Positions 33,525 through 40,583 of a stretch of DNA of 64,000 nucleotides are shown here, piece after piece. The stretch spans positions 5,146,001-5,210,000 of the forward strand of contig NZ_CP022823.1 in NCBI RefSeq assembly GCF_002269255.1, in the 5' to 3' direction. Source of the DNA: Klebsiella quasivariicola. Its GTDB lineage: Bacteria; Pseudomonadota; Gammaproteobacteria; Enterobacterales; Enterobacteriaceae. Made by a program: the position numbers and the translations under genes. Position 1 is the stretch's first letter. Each line of letters starts with the position of its first letter. The notes below the pieces were generated by a model. The model was not told the DNA's origin. It did not search any database and was given only the letters and a program-made list of their open reading frames with translations.

Positions 33525-34508
33525 ATGGCAACACGCATCGAATTTTCGAAACACGGGGGGCCTGAGGTGCTTCAGGCGGTCGAGTTTACCCCTCGCGATC
33601 CTGCGGAACATGAAATTCAGGTCGAAAACAAAGCCATCGGCATCAACTATATCGACACCTATGTTCGCAGCGGCCTCTATCCGCCGCCGTCGCTACCGAG
33701 CGGTCTGGGCACCGAGGCGGCCGGCATTGTCAGTAAAATTGGCCACGGGGTGACGCACATTAAAGTTGGCGATCGGGTGGTGTACGCCCAGTCGGCGCTC
33801 GGCGCCTACAGCACGGTGCACAATGTGCTGGCCGACAAAGCCGCAGTCCTGCCGGATGCTATCTCTTTCGAACAGGCCGCGGCATCGTTTCTTAAAGGGC
33901 TAACGGTCTGGTATCTGCTGCGCAAAACCTATGAAATTAAGCCTAATGAGGTGTTCCTGTTTCACGCAGCCGCTGGCGGCGTAGGGCTGATTGCCTGTCA
34001 GTGGGCGAAAGCGCTGGGCGCTAAACTTATCGGCACCGTCGGCAGCGCGCAGAAAGCGCAGCGTGCCAAGGAAGCTGGCGCCTGGCAGGTGATTAACTAT
34101 CGCGAGGAGTCTATCGTGGAGCGGCTCAAGGCGCTCACCGACGGTAACAAAGTGGCCGTGGTTTACGATTCGGTGGGGAAAGATACCTGGGAGGCCTCTC
34201 TGGACTGCCTGCAGCGGCGTGGGCTGATGGTCAGCTTCGGCAATTCATCGGGCCCGGTCACCGGCGTCAATCTGGGGATCCTGAATCAAAAAGGCTCCCT
34301 GTACGTCACCCGCCCATCGCTACAGGGCTATATCACCAACCGGGAAGAGCTGGCGGAAGCCTGCAGTGAACTGTTTTCGCTGATCGCCAGCGGGGTGATC
34401 AAAGTGGACGTCCCCGAGAATCAGACCTACCCGTTGAGCGAGGCCCGTCGGGCGCATGAAGTTCTGGAAAGCCGGGTGACTCAGGGGTCCAGTCTGCTGC
34501 TGCCGTAA
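33525..34508 (+). CDS. qor: NADPH:quinone oxidoreductase (zeta-crystallin type)
   Basis: This 327-residue zinc-free medium-chain dehydrogenase has an N-terminal GroES-like substrate domain and a Rossmann cofactor domain with AAAGGVGLIACQWAKALGAKLIG (about 146-168), where AxxGxxG binds NADPH. The quinone reductase signature GIGxNYID-like block appears as IGINYIDTYVRSGLYP. No structural zinc cysteine cluster is present, as expected. It matches E. coli Qor (QorA). The enzyme reduces quinones by one electron; its cell role is not settled. A strong terminator follows. Confidence 0.95.
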   Translation: MATRIEFSKHGGPEVLQAVEFTPRDPAEHEIQVENKAIGINYIDTYVRSGLYPPPSLPSGLGTEAAGIVSKIGHGVTHIKVGDRVVYAQSALGAYSTVHNVLADKAAVLPDAISFEQAAASFLKGLTVWYLLRKTYEIKPNEVFLFHAAAGGVGLIACQWAKALGAKLIGTVGSAQKAQRAKEAGAWQVINYREESIVERLKALTDGNKVAVVYDSVGKDTWEASLDCLQRRGLMVSFGNSSGPVTGVNLGILNQKGSLYVTRPSLQGYITNREELAEACSELFSLIASGVIKVDVPENQTYPLSEARRAHEVLESRVTQGSSLLLP

Positions 34509-34530
34509 GAGGACAAAGGGACAAAAGTTT

Positions 34531-34553
34531 AGGGCTTCCACCTGGGAAGCCCT
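34531..34553 (+). terminator. Intrinsic terminator after qor
   Basis: AGGGCTTCC and GGAAGCCCT form a 9-bp stem with loop ACCTG, followed by TACTTTTTTTT. It lies 22 bp after the qor stop. Confidence 0.9.
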
Positions 34554-34689
34554 TACTTTTTTTTAGTTCGGCTGTATGTAGGGTACAGCGCGATGAATTC
34601 GTTAACGCGCTAATAGTGACAGATTTGCTCAGTAATGCCTACGCGGTTGTCAGCAAAATTGTTCAGGTTGTGACACACCCCTCAATACC

Positions 34690-34932
34690 TTAGTAACGCC
34701 AGCGGTTATTGTCGCGAAAAGCGTTTCCGTTCGGGGATTTCAGCGCCCGAATAATCCACACCACCACCACGGCGAGCAGCAGCCACGGCAGTAATTTGAT
34801 CATCAAGGCGAACAACCCGCCGACGAACATCAGCGCCGTCGCCACAACGATAGCCGCGATAATCCCCAGCAGCGATACGCCGGTGACCAACAGCATGACA
34901 AAAAATCCAATAACAAATAATAGTTCCAGCAT
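34690..34932 (-). CDS. pspG: Phage shock protein G
   Basis: This 80-residue inner-membrane protein has two or three hydrophobic segments (about 3-22, 24-45 and 47-63) and the conserved tail RALKSPNGNAFRDNNRWRY. PspG is a remote member of the PspF/sigma-54 envelope-stress regulon. A sigma-54 promoter match lies 44 bp upstream. The position between qor and dusA is the same as in E. coli. Its detailed mechanism is unknown. Confidence 0.95.
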   Translation of the reverse strand: MLELLFVIGFFVMLLVTGVSLLGIIAAIVVATALMFVGGLFALMIKLLPWLLLAVVVVWIIRALKSPNGNAFRDNNRWRY

Positions 34933-34975
34933 GGTTCTCTCCCCACAGTCATAAATCTTTCTCTACTGCAGGTAT

Positions 34976-34992
34976 TACAAAAAACATGCCAA
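34976..34992 (-). promoter_or_regulatory. Sigma-54 promoter of pspG
   Basis: On the reverse strand TTGGCATGTTTTTTGTA matches the -24/-12 pattern TTGGCAC-N5-TTGCA, with GG and TTG in place. It lies 44-60 bp before the pspG start. PspF binding upstream is expected from the known regulon. Confidence 0.75.
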
Positions 34993-35018
34993 CTCTAACA
35001 GACTGAATACAAAAGAAA

Positions 35019-35044
35019 ACGCCCCTCGACGGTGCGCGGGGCGT
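35019..35044 (-). terminator. Intrinsic terminator after dusA
   Basis: ACGCCCC and GGGGCGT pair around a partly self-complementary loop. The reverse strand continues with TTTTCTTTTG. It lies 30 bp past the dusA stop and also borders the pspG promoter. Confidence 0.7.
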
Positions 35045-35073
35045 GGTCAATTTCACCAGGTTTTCGTCAGAAA

Positions 35074-36072
35074 TTAACGTTTATCGGCTACCAGCTTAAG
35101 CGCATGCTCCAGCACCGCAATATCGGCGCCAGCTTTATGCGCATTCTCGCTCAGGTAACGACGCCACTGGCGGGCGCCGGGGATCCCCTGAAACAGCCCC
35201 AGCATATGGCGGGTGATATGACCCAGATAGGTGCCCTTGCTGAGCTCACGCTCAATATAAGGATACATGGCCCGCACCACCGCCACCGGATCGGCATCCG
35301 CACCGGCGACGCCGAAAATTTCTCGGTCGACCGAAGCCAGAATGCCCGGGTTCTGATAGGCCTCGCGCCCGACCATCACCCCATCCATATGCTCAAGCTG
35401 CAGTCTGGCTTCGTCCAGCGATTTGATCCCGCCGTTAATCGCCATCGTCAGGTGGGGAAAGTCGCGCTTCAGCTGCCAGACGCGGGGGTAATCCAGCGGC
35501 GGGATCTCGCGGTTCTCTTTCGGGCTCAGCCCGGAGAGCCAGGCTTTGCGGGCGTGAATAATAAACATCTCACACTCGCCCTTGCCGGAGACCGTCTCAA
35601 TGAAATCGCACAGAAACTCATAGCTATCCTGGTCGTCGATACCGATACGGGTTTTTACCGTGACCGGAATCGACACCACATCGCGCATCGCCTTGATACA
35701 GTCGGCCACCAGCTGCGCATTGCCCATCAGGCAAGCACCAAACATACCGTTCTGCACGCGGTCGGAGGGGCAGCCAACGTTGAGATTGATCTCATCATAG
35801 CCGCGCGCTTCGGCCAGCTTCGCGCACTGCGCCAGGGCCTGCGGATCGCTGCCGCCGAGCTGCAAAGCAACCGGGTGCTCTTCTTCGCTATAGGCCAGAT
35901 AATCGCCTTTACCGTGAATAATCGCCCCAGTGGTCACCATTTCGGTATACAGCAGCGTATGCCGCGACAGCAGCCGCAGGAAGTAGCGGCAGTGTCTGTC
36001 GGTCCAGTCGAGCATCGGCGCGATGGAGAAACGGTGAGCCGGGAAAACGGAAGAGGTTGATTCAGGCATCAT
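35074..36072 (-). CDS. dusA: tRNA-dihydrouridine(20/20a) synthase DusA
   Basis: This 332-residue protein has the FMN-binding TIM-barrel of the Dus family. It starts with RFSIAPMLDWTDRHCRYF, has the catalytic cysteine in EINLNVGCPSDRVQNGMFGACLM (the second Cys, after FGA, is the usual acid) and the HARKAWLSGLSPKENREIPPLDY segment typical of DusA. A C-terminal helical tRNA-binding domain follows. It reduces uridines 20 and 20a in the D-loop of tRNA with NADPH. Two adjacent ATG codons (36072, 36069) make the exact start uncertain by one residue. It matches E. coli DusA in sequence and position. Confidence 0.95.
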   Translation of the reverse strand: MMPESTSSVFPAHRFSIAPMLDWTDRHCRYFLRLLSRHTLLYTEMVTTGAIIHGKGDYLAYSEEEHPVALQLGGSDPQALAQCAKLAEARGYDEINLNVGCPSDRVQNGMFGACLMGNAQLVADCIKAMRDVVSIPVTVKTRIGIDDQDSYEFLCDFIETVSGKGECEMFIIHARKAWLSGLSPKENREIPPLDYPRVWQLKRDFPHLTMAINGGIKSLDEARLQLEHMDGVMVGREAYQNPGILASVDREIFGVAGADADPVAVVRAMYPYIERELSKGTYLGHITRHMLGLFQGIPGARQWRRYLSENAHKAGADIAVLEHALKLVADKR

Positions 36073-36172
36073 GGTGAATAAATAAGCATCCGGGTAAAAA
36101 GGGGCGCTACTATAGCATAAAGATACACCACAGGCGCATACTGCGCCGCGCTTCGCCCCTCACCTGCAACGA

Positions 36173-36661
36173 CTACTTTTTCCGCGGCTTGCCGTCGTGT
36201 GGTCCGAAGAACTGCGGCGGATGGTCAACCCAACGATCCTGGCGCGTCGCGGCATAGCCGGGATTGAGCGGGTAATAAATGCGGTTGTACTTCTTGTTGG
36301 CTTCGCCCACCACCAGCAGGCGAACTTCCTGCTCGGTGTTATTGAGAAAGGTGTGGCAGATGCCGGTGCCGGCAGGAAACCCAACGCTGTCGCCCGGCTC
36401 CAGCTTCCAGAGATAGCCGTTTATCCACACTTCCGGATAACCCTCCAGCACATAGATGAACTCTTCTTCATCGCTCTCCGCATGCGGATAAGAGGTGCGC
36501 CGCCCCGGCGGCAGCCGCTCGTGGTGGATCCCCAGCCGGTTGAGCCGTAAACCGCGCCCCAGCGGCGCGCCTATGGAAAAACGCTCCGGGCTGTCGGGAT
36601 AAGTGGCATCGTCGGGCCCTTCCAGTTCGCGCCAGTGGCGAATGCAATCAGGTCGTTTCAT
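36173..36661 (-). CDS. Cupin-domain protein of unknown function
   Basis: This 162-residue single-cupin protein starts MKRPDCIRHWRELEGPDD, with GGAAG 8 nt upstream; a frame extension to 36685 lacks support. Cupin motif 1 appears as YPHAESDEEEFIYVLEG (about 60-77) and motif 2 as PGDSVGFPAGTGICHTFLN (about 91-109). Candidate metal ligands are His62, the Glu residues of motif 1 and His in ICHTF. Some cupins of this form are sugar-binding or small-molecule dioxygenases, but no substrate can be named. It stands alone between dusA and zur, where E. coli has no such gene as far as I recall. Confidence 0.8.
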   Translation of the reverse strand: MKRPDCIRHWRELEGPDDATYPDSPERFSIGAPLGRGLRLNRLGIHHERLPPGRRTSYPHAESDEEEFIYVLEGYPEVWINGYLWKLEPGDSVGFPAGTGICHTFLNNTEQEVRLLVVGEANKKYNRIYYPLNPGYAATRQDRWVDHPPQFFGPHDGKPRKK

Positions 36662-36911
36662 CGTTTTCTTCCGAAAATGAGACACTTCAGATATAGCATA
36701 CCCCGGGCTATACGTGTTGCGTTTAAGTTCGGCATGGCGGTTTTAGGCAGCCTGCTAAAGCGCGTACTGAGCGGGTGTAAGCGGCCAGCGCCCGTGCCTG
36801 GCGCACGTTCCGACAATCTGAAGTATGACCTGTATCACCCGCCGGCTCTCGGTGTTTTACGCGGAACGTGATAAAGTAACAGATTCAAATTCACGCAACC
36901 TGAGGATGCTC

Positions 36912-37427
36912 ATGGATAAGACCCCTTCGCAAGAGATGTTAGCGCATGCTGAAAAGCTTTGTGCGCAGCGCGGCGTACGCCTGACTCCACAGCGTCTGGA
37001 AGTGTTGCGCCTGATGAGCCTGCAGCAAGGGGCGATAAGCGCCTACGATCTGCTGGACCTGCTACGTGAGAAAGAGCCACAGGCTAAGCCGCCAACGGTC
37101 TACCGTGCGCTGGAGTTTTTACTTGAACAGGGCTTTGTTCACAAGGTGGAATCGACCAACAGCTATGTGCTGTGCCATCTGTTTGACCAGCCGACTCACA
37201 GCTCGGCCATGTTTATCTGCGACCGCTGTGGCGTGGTAAAAGAGGAAGCGGCGGAAGGGGTGGAAGATATCATGCATACGCTGGCGGCCCGCATGGGTTT
37301 TGCCCTGCGCCACAACGTGATTGAAGCCCACGGTCTCTGTGCGGGTTGTGTGGAAGTGGAAGCCTGCAGCACACCGGGACACTGCCAGCACGATCATACC
37401 ATCCAGCTCAAAAAGAAAGCCCGCTGA
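36912..37427 (+). CDS. zur: Zinc uptake regulator Zur
   Basis: This 171-residue Fur-family repressor starts MDKTPSQEMLAHAEKLCAQR at 36912 after a TGAGG ribosome site; the frame is open upstream but that part is not conserved. The winged helix (RLTPQRLEVLRLM, PPTVYRALEFLLEQG) is followed by the dimerisation domain. That domain has the structural zinc cysteines CDRCG and CAGC plus the C-terminal cluster VEVEACSTPGHCQHDH. With zinc bound, Zur represses znuABC, zinc-free ribosomal protein paralogues and others. It matches E. coli Zur closely. Confidence 0.97.
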   Translation: MDKTPSQEMLAHAEKLCAQRGVRLTPQRLEVLRLMSLQQGAISAYDLLDLLREKEPQAKPPTVYRALEFLLEQGFVHKVESTNSYVLCHLFDQPTHSSAMFICDRCGVVKEEAAEGVEDIMHTLAARMGFALRHNVIEAHGLCAGCVEVEACSTPGHCQHDHTIQLKKKAR

Positions 37428-37522
37428 GCGTGAGCCGCAGCGGGAAAAAGGGTTAACGGCGCGTCCCTGCGCCATTCAGACAGGCACTAACACAAATGCT
37501 TCACTCTTCGGGTCAGGGAACG

Positions 37523-37732
37523 CTACCAGCGGTAGTCGTTCTTATGCTCCCAGTCTGAGACTTCTTTCTCAGCCTGATCCTTCGCATAGCCGTAACGCTC
37601 CTGAATTTTGCCGACCAGCTGGTCGCGCTTCCCTTCGATTACGGTCATATCATCATCGGTAAGTTTGCCCCACTGTTCCTTGGCTTTACCTTTCAACTGT
37701 TTCCAGTTACCGCCGATTTCGTCTTTATTCAT
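37523..37732 (-). CDS. yjbJ: CsbD-family stress protein YjbJ
   Basis: This 69-residue hydrophilic, charged protein matches YjbJ: MNKDEIGGNWKQLKGKAKEQ, TDDDMTVIEGKRDQLVGKIQERYGY and the tail WEHKNDYRW. The start at 37732 follows GAGGAC; the 17-codon upstream extension is not conserved. CsbD-family proteins are abundant in stationary phase and stress (RpoS-dependent in E. coli); the biochemical function is unknown. It lies between zur and dinF in reverse orientation. The interval 37733-37967 contains its promoter region and nothing else I can identify. Confidence 0.95.
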   Translation of the reverse strand: MNKDEIGGNWKQLKGKAKEQWGKLTDDDMTVIEGKRDQLVGKIQERYGYAKDQAEKEVSDWEHKNDYRW

Positions 37733-37967
37733 GATAACGTCCTCATCATTCGGTGGGTTTACAGCCCGTTTTGTGCCGGACATGGTATTAACTATAGATG
37801 AGAATGCTGGGGTGGATTCGTTATTCGGAATTTTTAACCATCCTACCGATTGATAAGGCTGAGGGGATTTTCCCGGCTTACGCTACCCTGAGCCGGGCCA
37901 CTGAGCTGCCCCGGTAAGCGGCGCGCAACCGCGGGAATTCACGGCTAGCCGCGATGAACGGAAATGA

Positions 37968-39323
37968 TTAGTTAAACCAGGTGCCGCGCCGCCAGTGGCG
38001 ACGCCAGATCAGCGCCAGCGACAGGCCGCGCAGGGCGAGGAACACCGCCAGCGCCAGCCACAGACCATGGTTACCGAGCAGTGGGACCGAAAGCAGCGTT
38101 ACAGCAAACCCCGCCGCGGCTACCGCCATACTGTTACGCATCTCTGCGCCGCGCGTGGCGCCGATAAACATGCCGTCCAGCAGATAGCACCAGACGCCGA
38201 CCACCGGCAGGATGGCCTGCCAGATCAGATAGCGATCGGCCAGCTGCTGCAGAGAAGGCAGCGAGGTTAGCAGAGCGATGATGTACTCCCCCGCCAGGCT
38301 GTAAATCAGGGCAAACGCCAGCGCCACCATGCCAGACTGCCGGCAGGCCGCCCGCCAGACTTCCAGCAGCTGGCTACCGTCGCGGGCGCCGTAGGCCTGG
38401 CCGGAGTGGGCCTCCACGGCATAGGCAAAGCCATCCAGCGCATAGGCGGTAAAGGTCAGCATGGTCATCAGTACCGCGTTAACCGCCACAATGTCGCTGC
38501 CCAGACGGGCGCCGAACACGGTCAGTGCGCCAAAACAGAGCTGCAGCAGCAGAGAGCGCAGCATGATATCCCGATTCAACGCCAGCAGCCGGCGCAGATC
38601 CCCGCGCCAGGCATTTTTTAACATCAGCAGCGACACGCCGCGCAGCGTCAGCACTCGCTTCGCCATCACCAGGCCAATGATCAGGGTTGCGTACTCGGCG
38701 GTAACCGTGGCCAGCGCCGCCCCCTGGACGTTCATCCGCAGGCCCATCACCAGCCACAGGTCGAGCACAATATTGAGCAGATTACCCACCACCAGCAGAA
38801 TCACCGGCGCCCGGGCGTACTGGACGCCCAGCAGCCAGCCGAGCAGCACCAGATTGGCCAGCGAGGCGGGTGCGCTGAGCCAGCGGATTTCGAGAAACCG
38901 TCTCGCCTGCTCAAGCACCGCCTCACTGCCGCCGACAATATGCAGGGCAAGGTTAATCAGCGGCAGGCGTAGCGCAATAATCAGCACCCCGGCACCCAGC
39001 GCCAGCGCCAGCGGCTGCACCAGCGCCCGCGCCAGGCGCTGCGGATCTTTGGCGCCCCAGGCCTGCGCGGTCAGCCCGGTGGTGCTCATACGCAGAAACA
39101 GCAGCAGCATGAAAAGGAAACTGGTGGCCGTCGCCCCGACCGCCACGCCGCCGAGGTATACCGGGCTGTCCAGGTGGCCAATCACGGCCGTATCCACCAA
39201 CCCCAGCAGCGGAACGGTGATATTGGAGAAAATCATGGGTAGCGCGAGGCGCCACAGTGCTTTATCGGCGGCGTTGAGCAGCATGAAGAGGGACCAGACA
39301 GAGGAGAAACATCGCAGCGTCAT
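37968..39323 (-). CDS. dinF: MATE-family transporter DinF
   Basis: This 451-residue inner-membrane protein has about twelve hydrophobic helices in two repeats. Its conserved blocks match E. coli DinF, such as ALPMIFSNITVPLLGLVDTAVIG and RLGSDIVAVNAVLM with QAYGARDGSQLL. MATE carriers export cationic or lipophilic compounds; DinF has been linked to protection from oxidative stress and bile salts. It follows lexA in the same direction by 31 bp and shares its SOS control. The start at 39323 lies inside an 11-bp-stem hairpin; an internal ATG at 39284 is a possible alternative that would be nearer the E. coli start. Confidence 0.93.
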   Translation of the reverse strand: MTLRCFSSVWSLFMLLNAADKALWRLALPMIFSNITVPLLGLVDTAVIGHLDSPVYLGGVAVGATATSFLFMLLLFLRMSTTGLTAQAWGAKDPQRLARALVQPLALALGAGVLIIALRLPLINLALHIVGGSEAVLEQARRFLEIRWLSAPASLANLVLLGWLLGVQYARAPVILLVVGNLLNIVLDLWLVMGLRMNVQGAALATVTAEYATLIIGLVMAKRVLTLRGVSLLMLKNAWRGDLRRLLALNRDIMLRSLLLQLCFGALTVFGARLGSDIVAVNAVLMTMLTFTAYALDGFAYAVEAHSGQAYGARDGSQLLEVWRAACRQSGMVALAFALIYSLAGEYIIALLTSLPSLQQLADRYLIWQAILPVVGVWCYLLDGMFIGATRGAEMRNSMAVAAAGFAVTLLSVPLLGNHGLWLALAVFLALRGLSLALIWRRHWRRGTWFN

Positions 39324-39342
39324 GCATCATGATGACGCTGCG
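39313..39342 (-). promoter_or_regulatory. Hairpin at the lexA-dinF junction
   Basis: CGCAGCGTCAT and ATGACGCTGCG form a perfect 11-bp stem with an 8-nt loop. It spans the dinF start region and begins 12 bp after the lexA stop. No U-tract follows, so it may adjust dinF translation or mRNA stability. Confidence 0.5.
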
Positions 39343-39354
39343 TTAAGACGGGAG

Positions 39355-39963
39355 TTACAGCCACTCCCCGTTACGGATCACGCCGACGGCCAGGCCTTCA
39401 ATGGTGAAGCTCTGCTGGCGCAGATCGACGACGATCGGAGAAAACTCGCTGTTTTCCGGCAGCAGTTCGACGACGTTACCCTGTTTTTTCAGGCGTTTCA
39501 CCGTCACTTCCTCGTCAATGCGCGCGACGACGACCTGGCCATTACGCACGTCCTGGGTTTTATGGACTGCCAGCAGATCGCCATCCAGAATGCCGATGTC
39601 TTTCATCGACATCCCGCTGACGCGCAGCAGGAAATCGGCGTTGGGTTTAAACATCGACGGGTCGACCTGATAGTGGCCTTCAATATGCTGCTGCGCCAGC
39701 AGCGGTTCACCGGCGGCAACGCGGCCGATCAGCGGCAGGCCGTGCTCTTCTTCCGTCAACAGACGAATACCGCGAGAGGCACCGGAGACGATCTCGATCG
39801 CGCCTTTACGCGCCAGCGCTTTCAGGTGTTCTTCCGCCGCGTTTGGGGAACGGAACCCCAAGCGCTGAGCAATTTCCGCACGCGTCGGCGGCATGCCCGT
39901 CTGGCTGATATGATCCCGAATGAGATCAAACACCTCTTGCTGCCTGGTCGTTAACGCTTTCAT
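39355..39963 (-). CDS. lexA: SOS repressor LexA
   Basis: This 202-residue protein has an N-terminal winged helix (MPPTRAEIAQRLGFRSPNAAEEHLKAL, about 24-50) and a C-terminal serine autoprotease domain. The cleavage site is Ala84-Gly85 in GRVAAGEP, and the catalytic dyad is Ser119 (SGMSM) and Lys156 (VKRL). RecA-ssDNA filaments trigger self-cleavage and release the SOS genes. Two LexA boxes lie just before the gene, so it represses itself together with dinF. It matches E. coli LexA in length and in every functional residue. Confidence 0.99.
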   Translation of the reverse strand: MKALTTRQQEVFDLIRDHISQTGMPPTRAEIAQRLGFRSPNAAEEHLKALARKGAIEIVSGASRGIRLLTEEEHGLPLIGRVAAGEPLLAQQHIEGHYQVDPSMFKPNADFLLRVSGMSMKDIGILDGDLLAVHKTQDVRNGQVVVARIDEEVTVKRLKKQGNVVELLPENSEFSPIVVDLRQQSFTIEGLAVGVIRNGEWL

Positions 39964-39969
39964 TCCGCC

Positions 39970-39989
39970 CCCTGGGTGTATATACAGTT
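39970..39989. promoter_or_regulatory. LexA box, lexA-proximal
   Basis: On the reverse strand the sequence is AACTGTATATACACCCAGGG, equal to the E. coli lexA second SOS box as I remember it (CTGT-N8-CCAG). It lies 7-26 bp before the lexA start. Confidence 0.95.
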
Positions 39990-39990
39990 A

Positions 39991-40010
39991 TGCTGTGAGT
40001 ATATACAGCT
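39991..40010. promoter_or_regulatory. LexA box, lexA-distal
   Basis: On the reverse strand AGCTGTATATACTCACAGCA has perfect CTGT-N8-ACAG arms. It is 1 bp from the proximal box, forming the tandem operator that sets tight autoregulation. Confidence 0.95.
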
Positions 40011-40085
40011 AACGGTGATTTTGGAACCACATGGCACACAAAAATCGGCAGATTGTTTAGATTTTGCGAGGGTTAGCGAAGAACG

Positions 40086-40454
40086 TTAGTGATAATGGCT
40101 CCACAGCAGCATCCCCCAGGTGATCAGCGCGATGATAATCGCCAGCAGAACCGCCGCCGACCCCATATCTTTGGCGCGCCCTGAAAGCTCGTGAAAATCC
40201 GAGCCGATACGATCCACAACCGCCTCAATCGCGCTGTTGAGAATTTCGACTATCATCACTAGCAGGACCGAGCCAATCAGCAATACGCGGGTGATGGCGT
40301 CGACGTCCAGCCAGCAGGCGATCGCGACGGCCACGATGGCGGCGACGCCCTCCTGACGAAACGCGGCCTCGTTGACCCACGCCGCGCGAAATCCTTTCCA
40401 GGAGTAACCTGCCGCTTTAATGATTCGGGTTAACCCGGTGGTATTATTGGCCAT
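40086..40454 (-). CDS. dgkA: Diacylglycerol kinase
   Basis: This 122-residue inner-membrane enzyme has an amphipathic N-terminus and three membrane helices (about 33-50, 53-73 and 98-118). Conserved active-site residues lie in MIVEILNSAIEAVVDRI (Glu70, Asn73) and HELSGRAKDMGSAAV. It works as a homotrimer and phosphorylates diacylglycerol from membrane-derived oligosaccharide synthesis back to phosphatidate. The start is taken at 40454 (MANNTTGLTR), with a GTG codon just before it. It diverges from plsB, so two phospholipid enzymes share this 129-bp promoter region. Confidence 0.97.
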   Translation of the reverse strand: MANNTTGLTRIIKAAGYSWKGFRAAWVNEAAFRQEGVAAIVAVAIACWLDVDAITRVLLIGSVLLVMIVEILNSAIEAVVDRIGSDFHELSGRAKDMGSAAVLLAIIIALITWGMLLWSHYH

Positions 40455-40583
40455 CACAAAACCTTTTTTATGTAAATGACGTCGATGAGTGTACGCGTTT
40501 GCCGCGCGGTAACGGAAATTTTGCCCGCTTTCTGTTATTCTTGCCGCGCATTTGCATGATTAACCAGAGGCTTCACATCGTTT

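Noticed and set aside
35032..36060. 342-codon forward frame opposite dusA
   Set aside because: It is the antisense shadow of dusA, with typical shadow composition rich in His, Arg and Gln.
38461..39954. 497-codon forward frame across dinF and lexA
   Set aside because: It is antisense to two conserved genes, with serine/arginine-rich low-complexity sequence. No ribosome site supports it.
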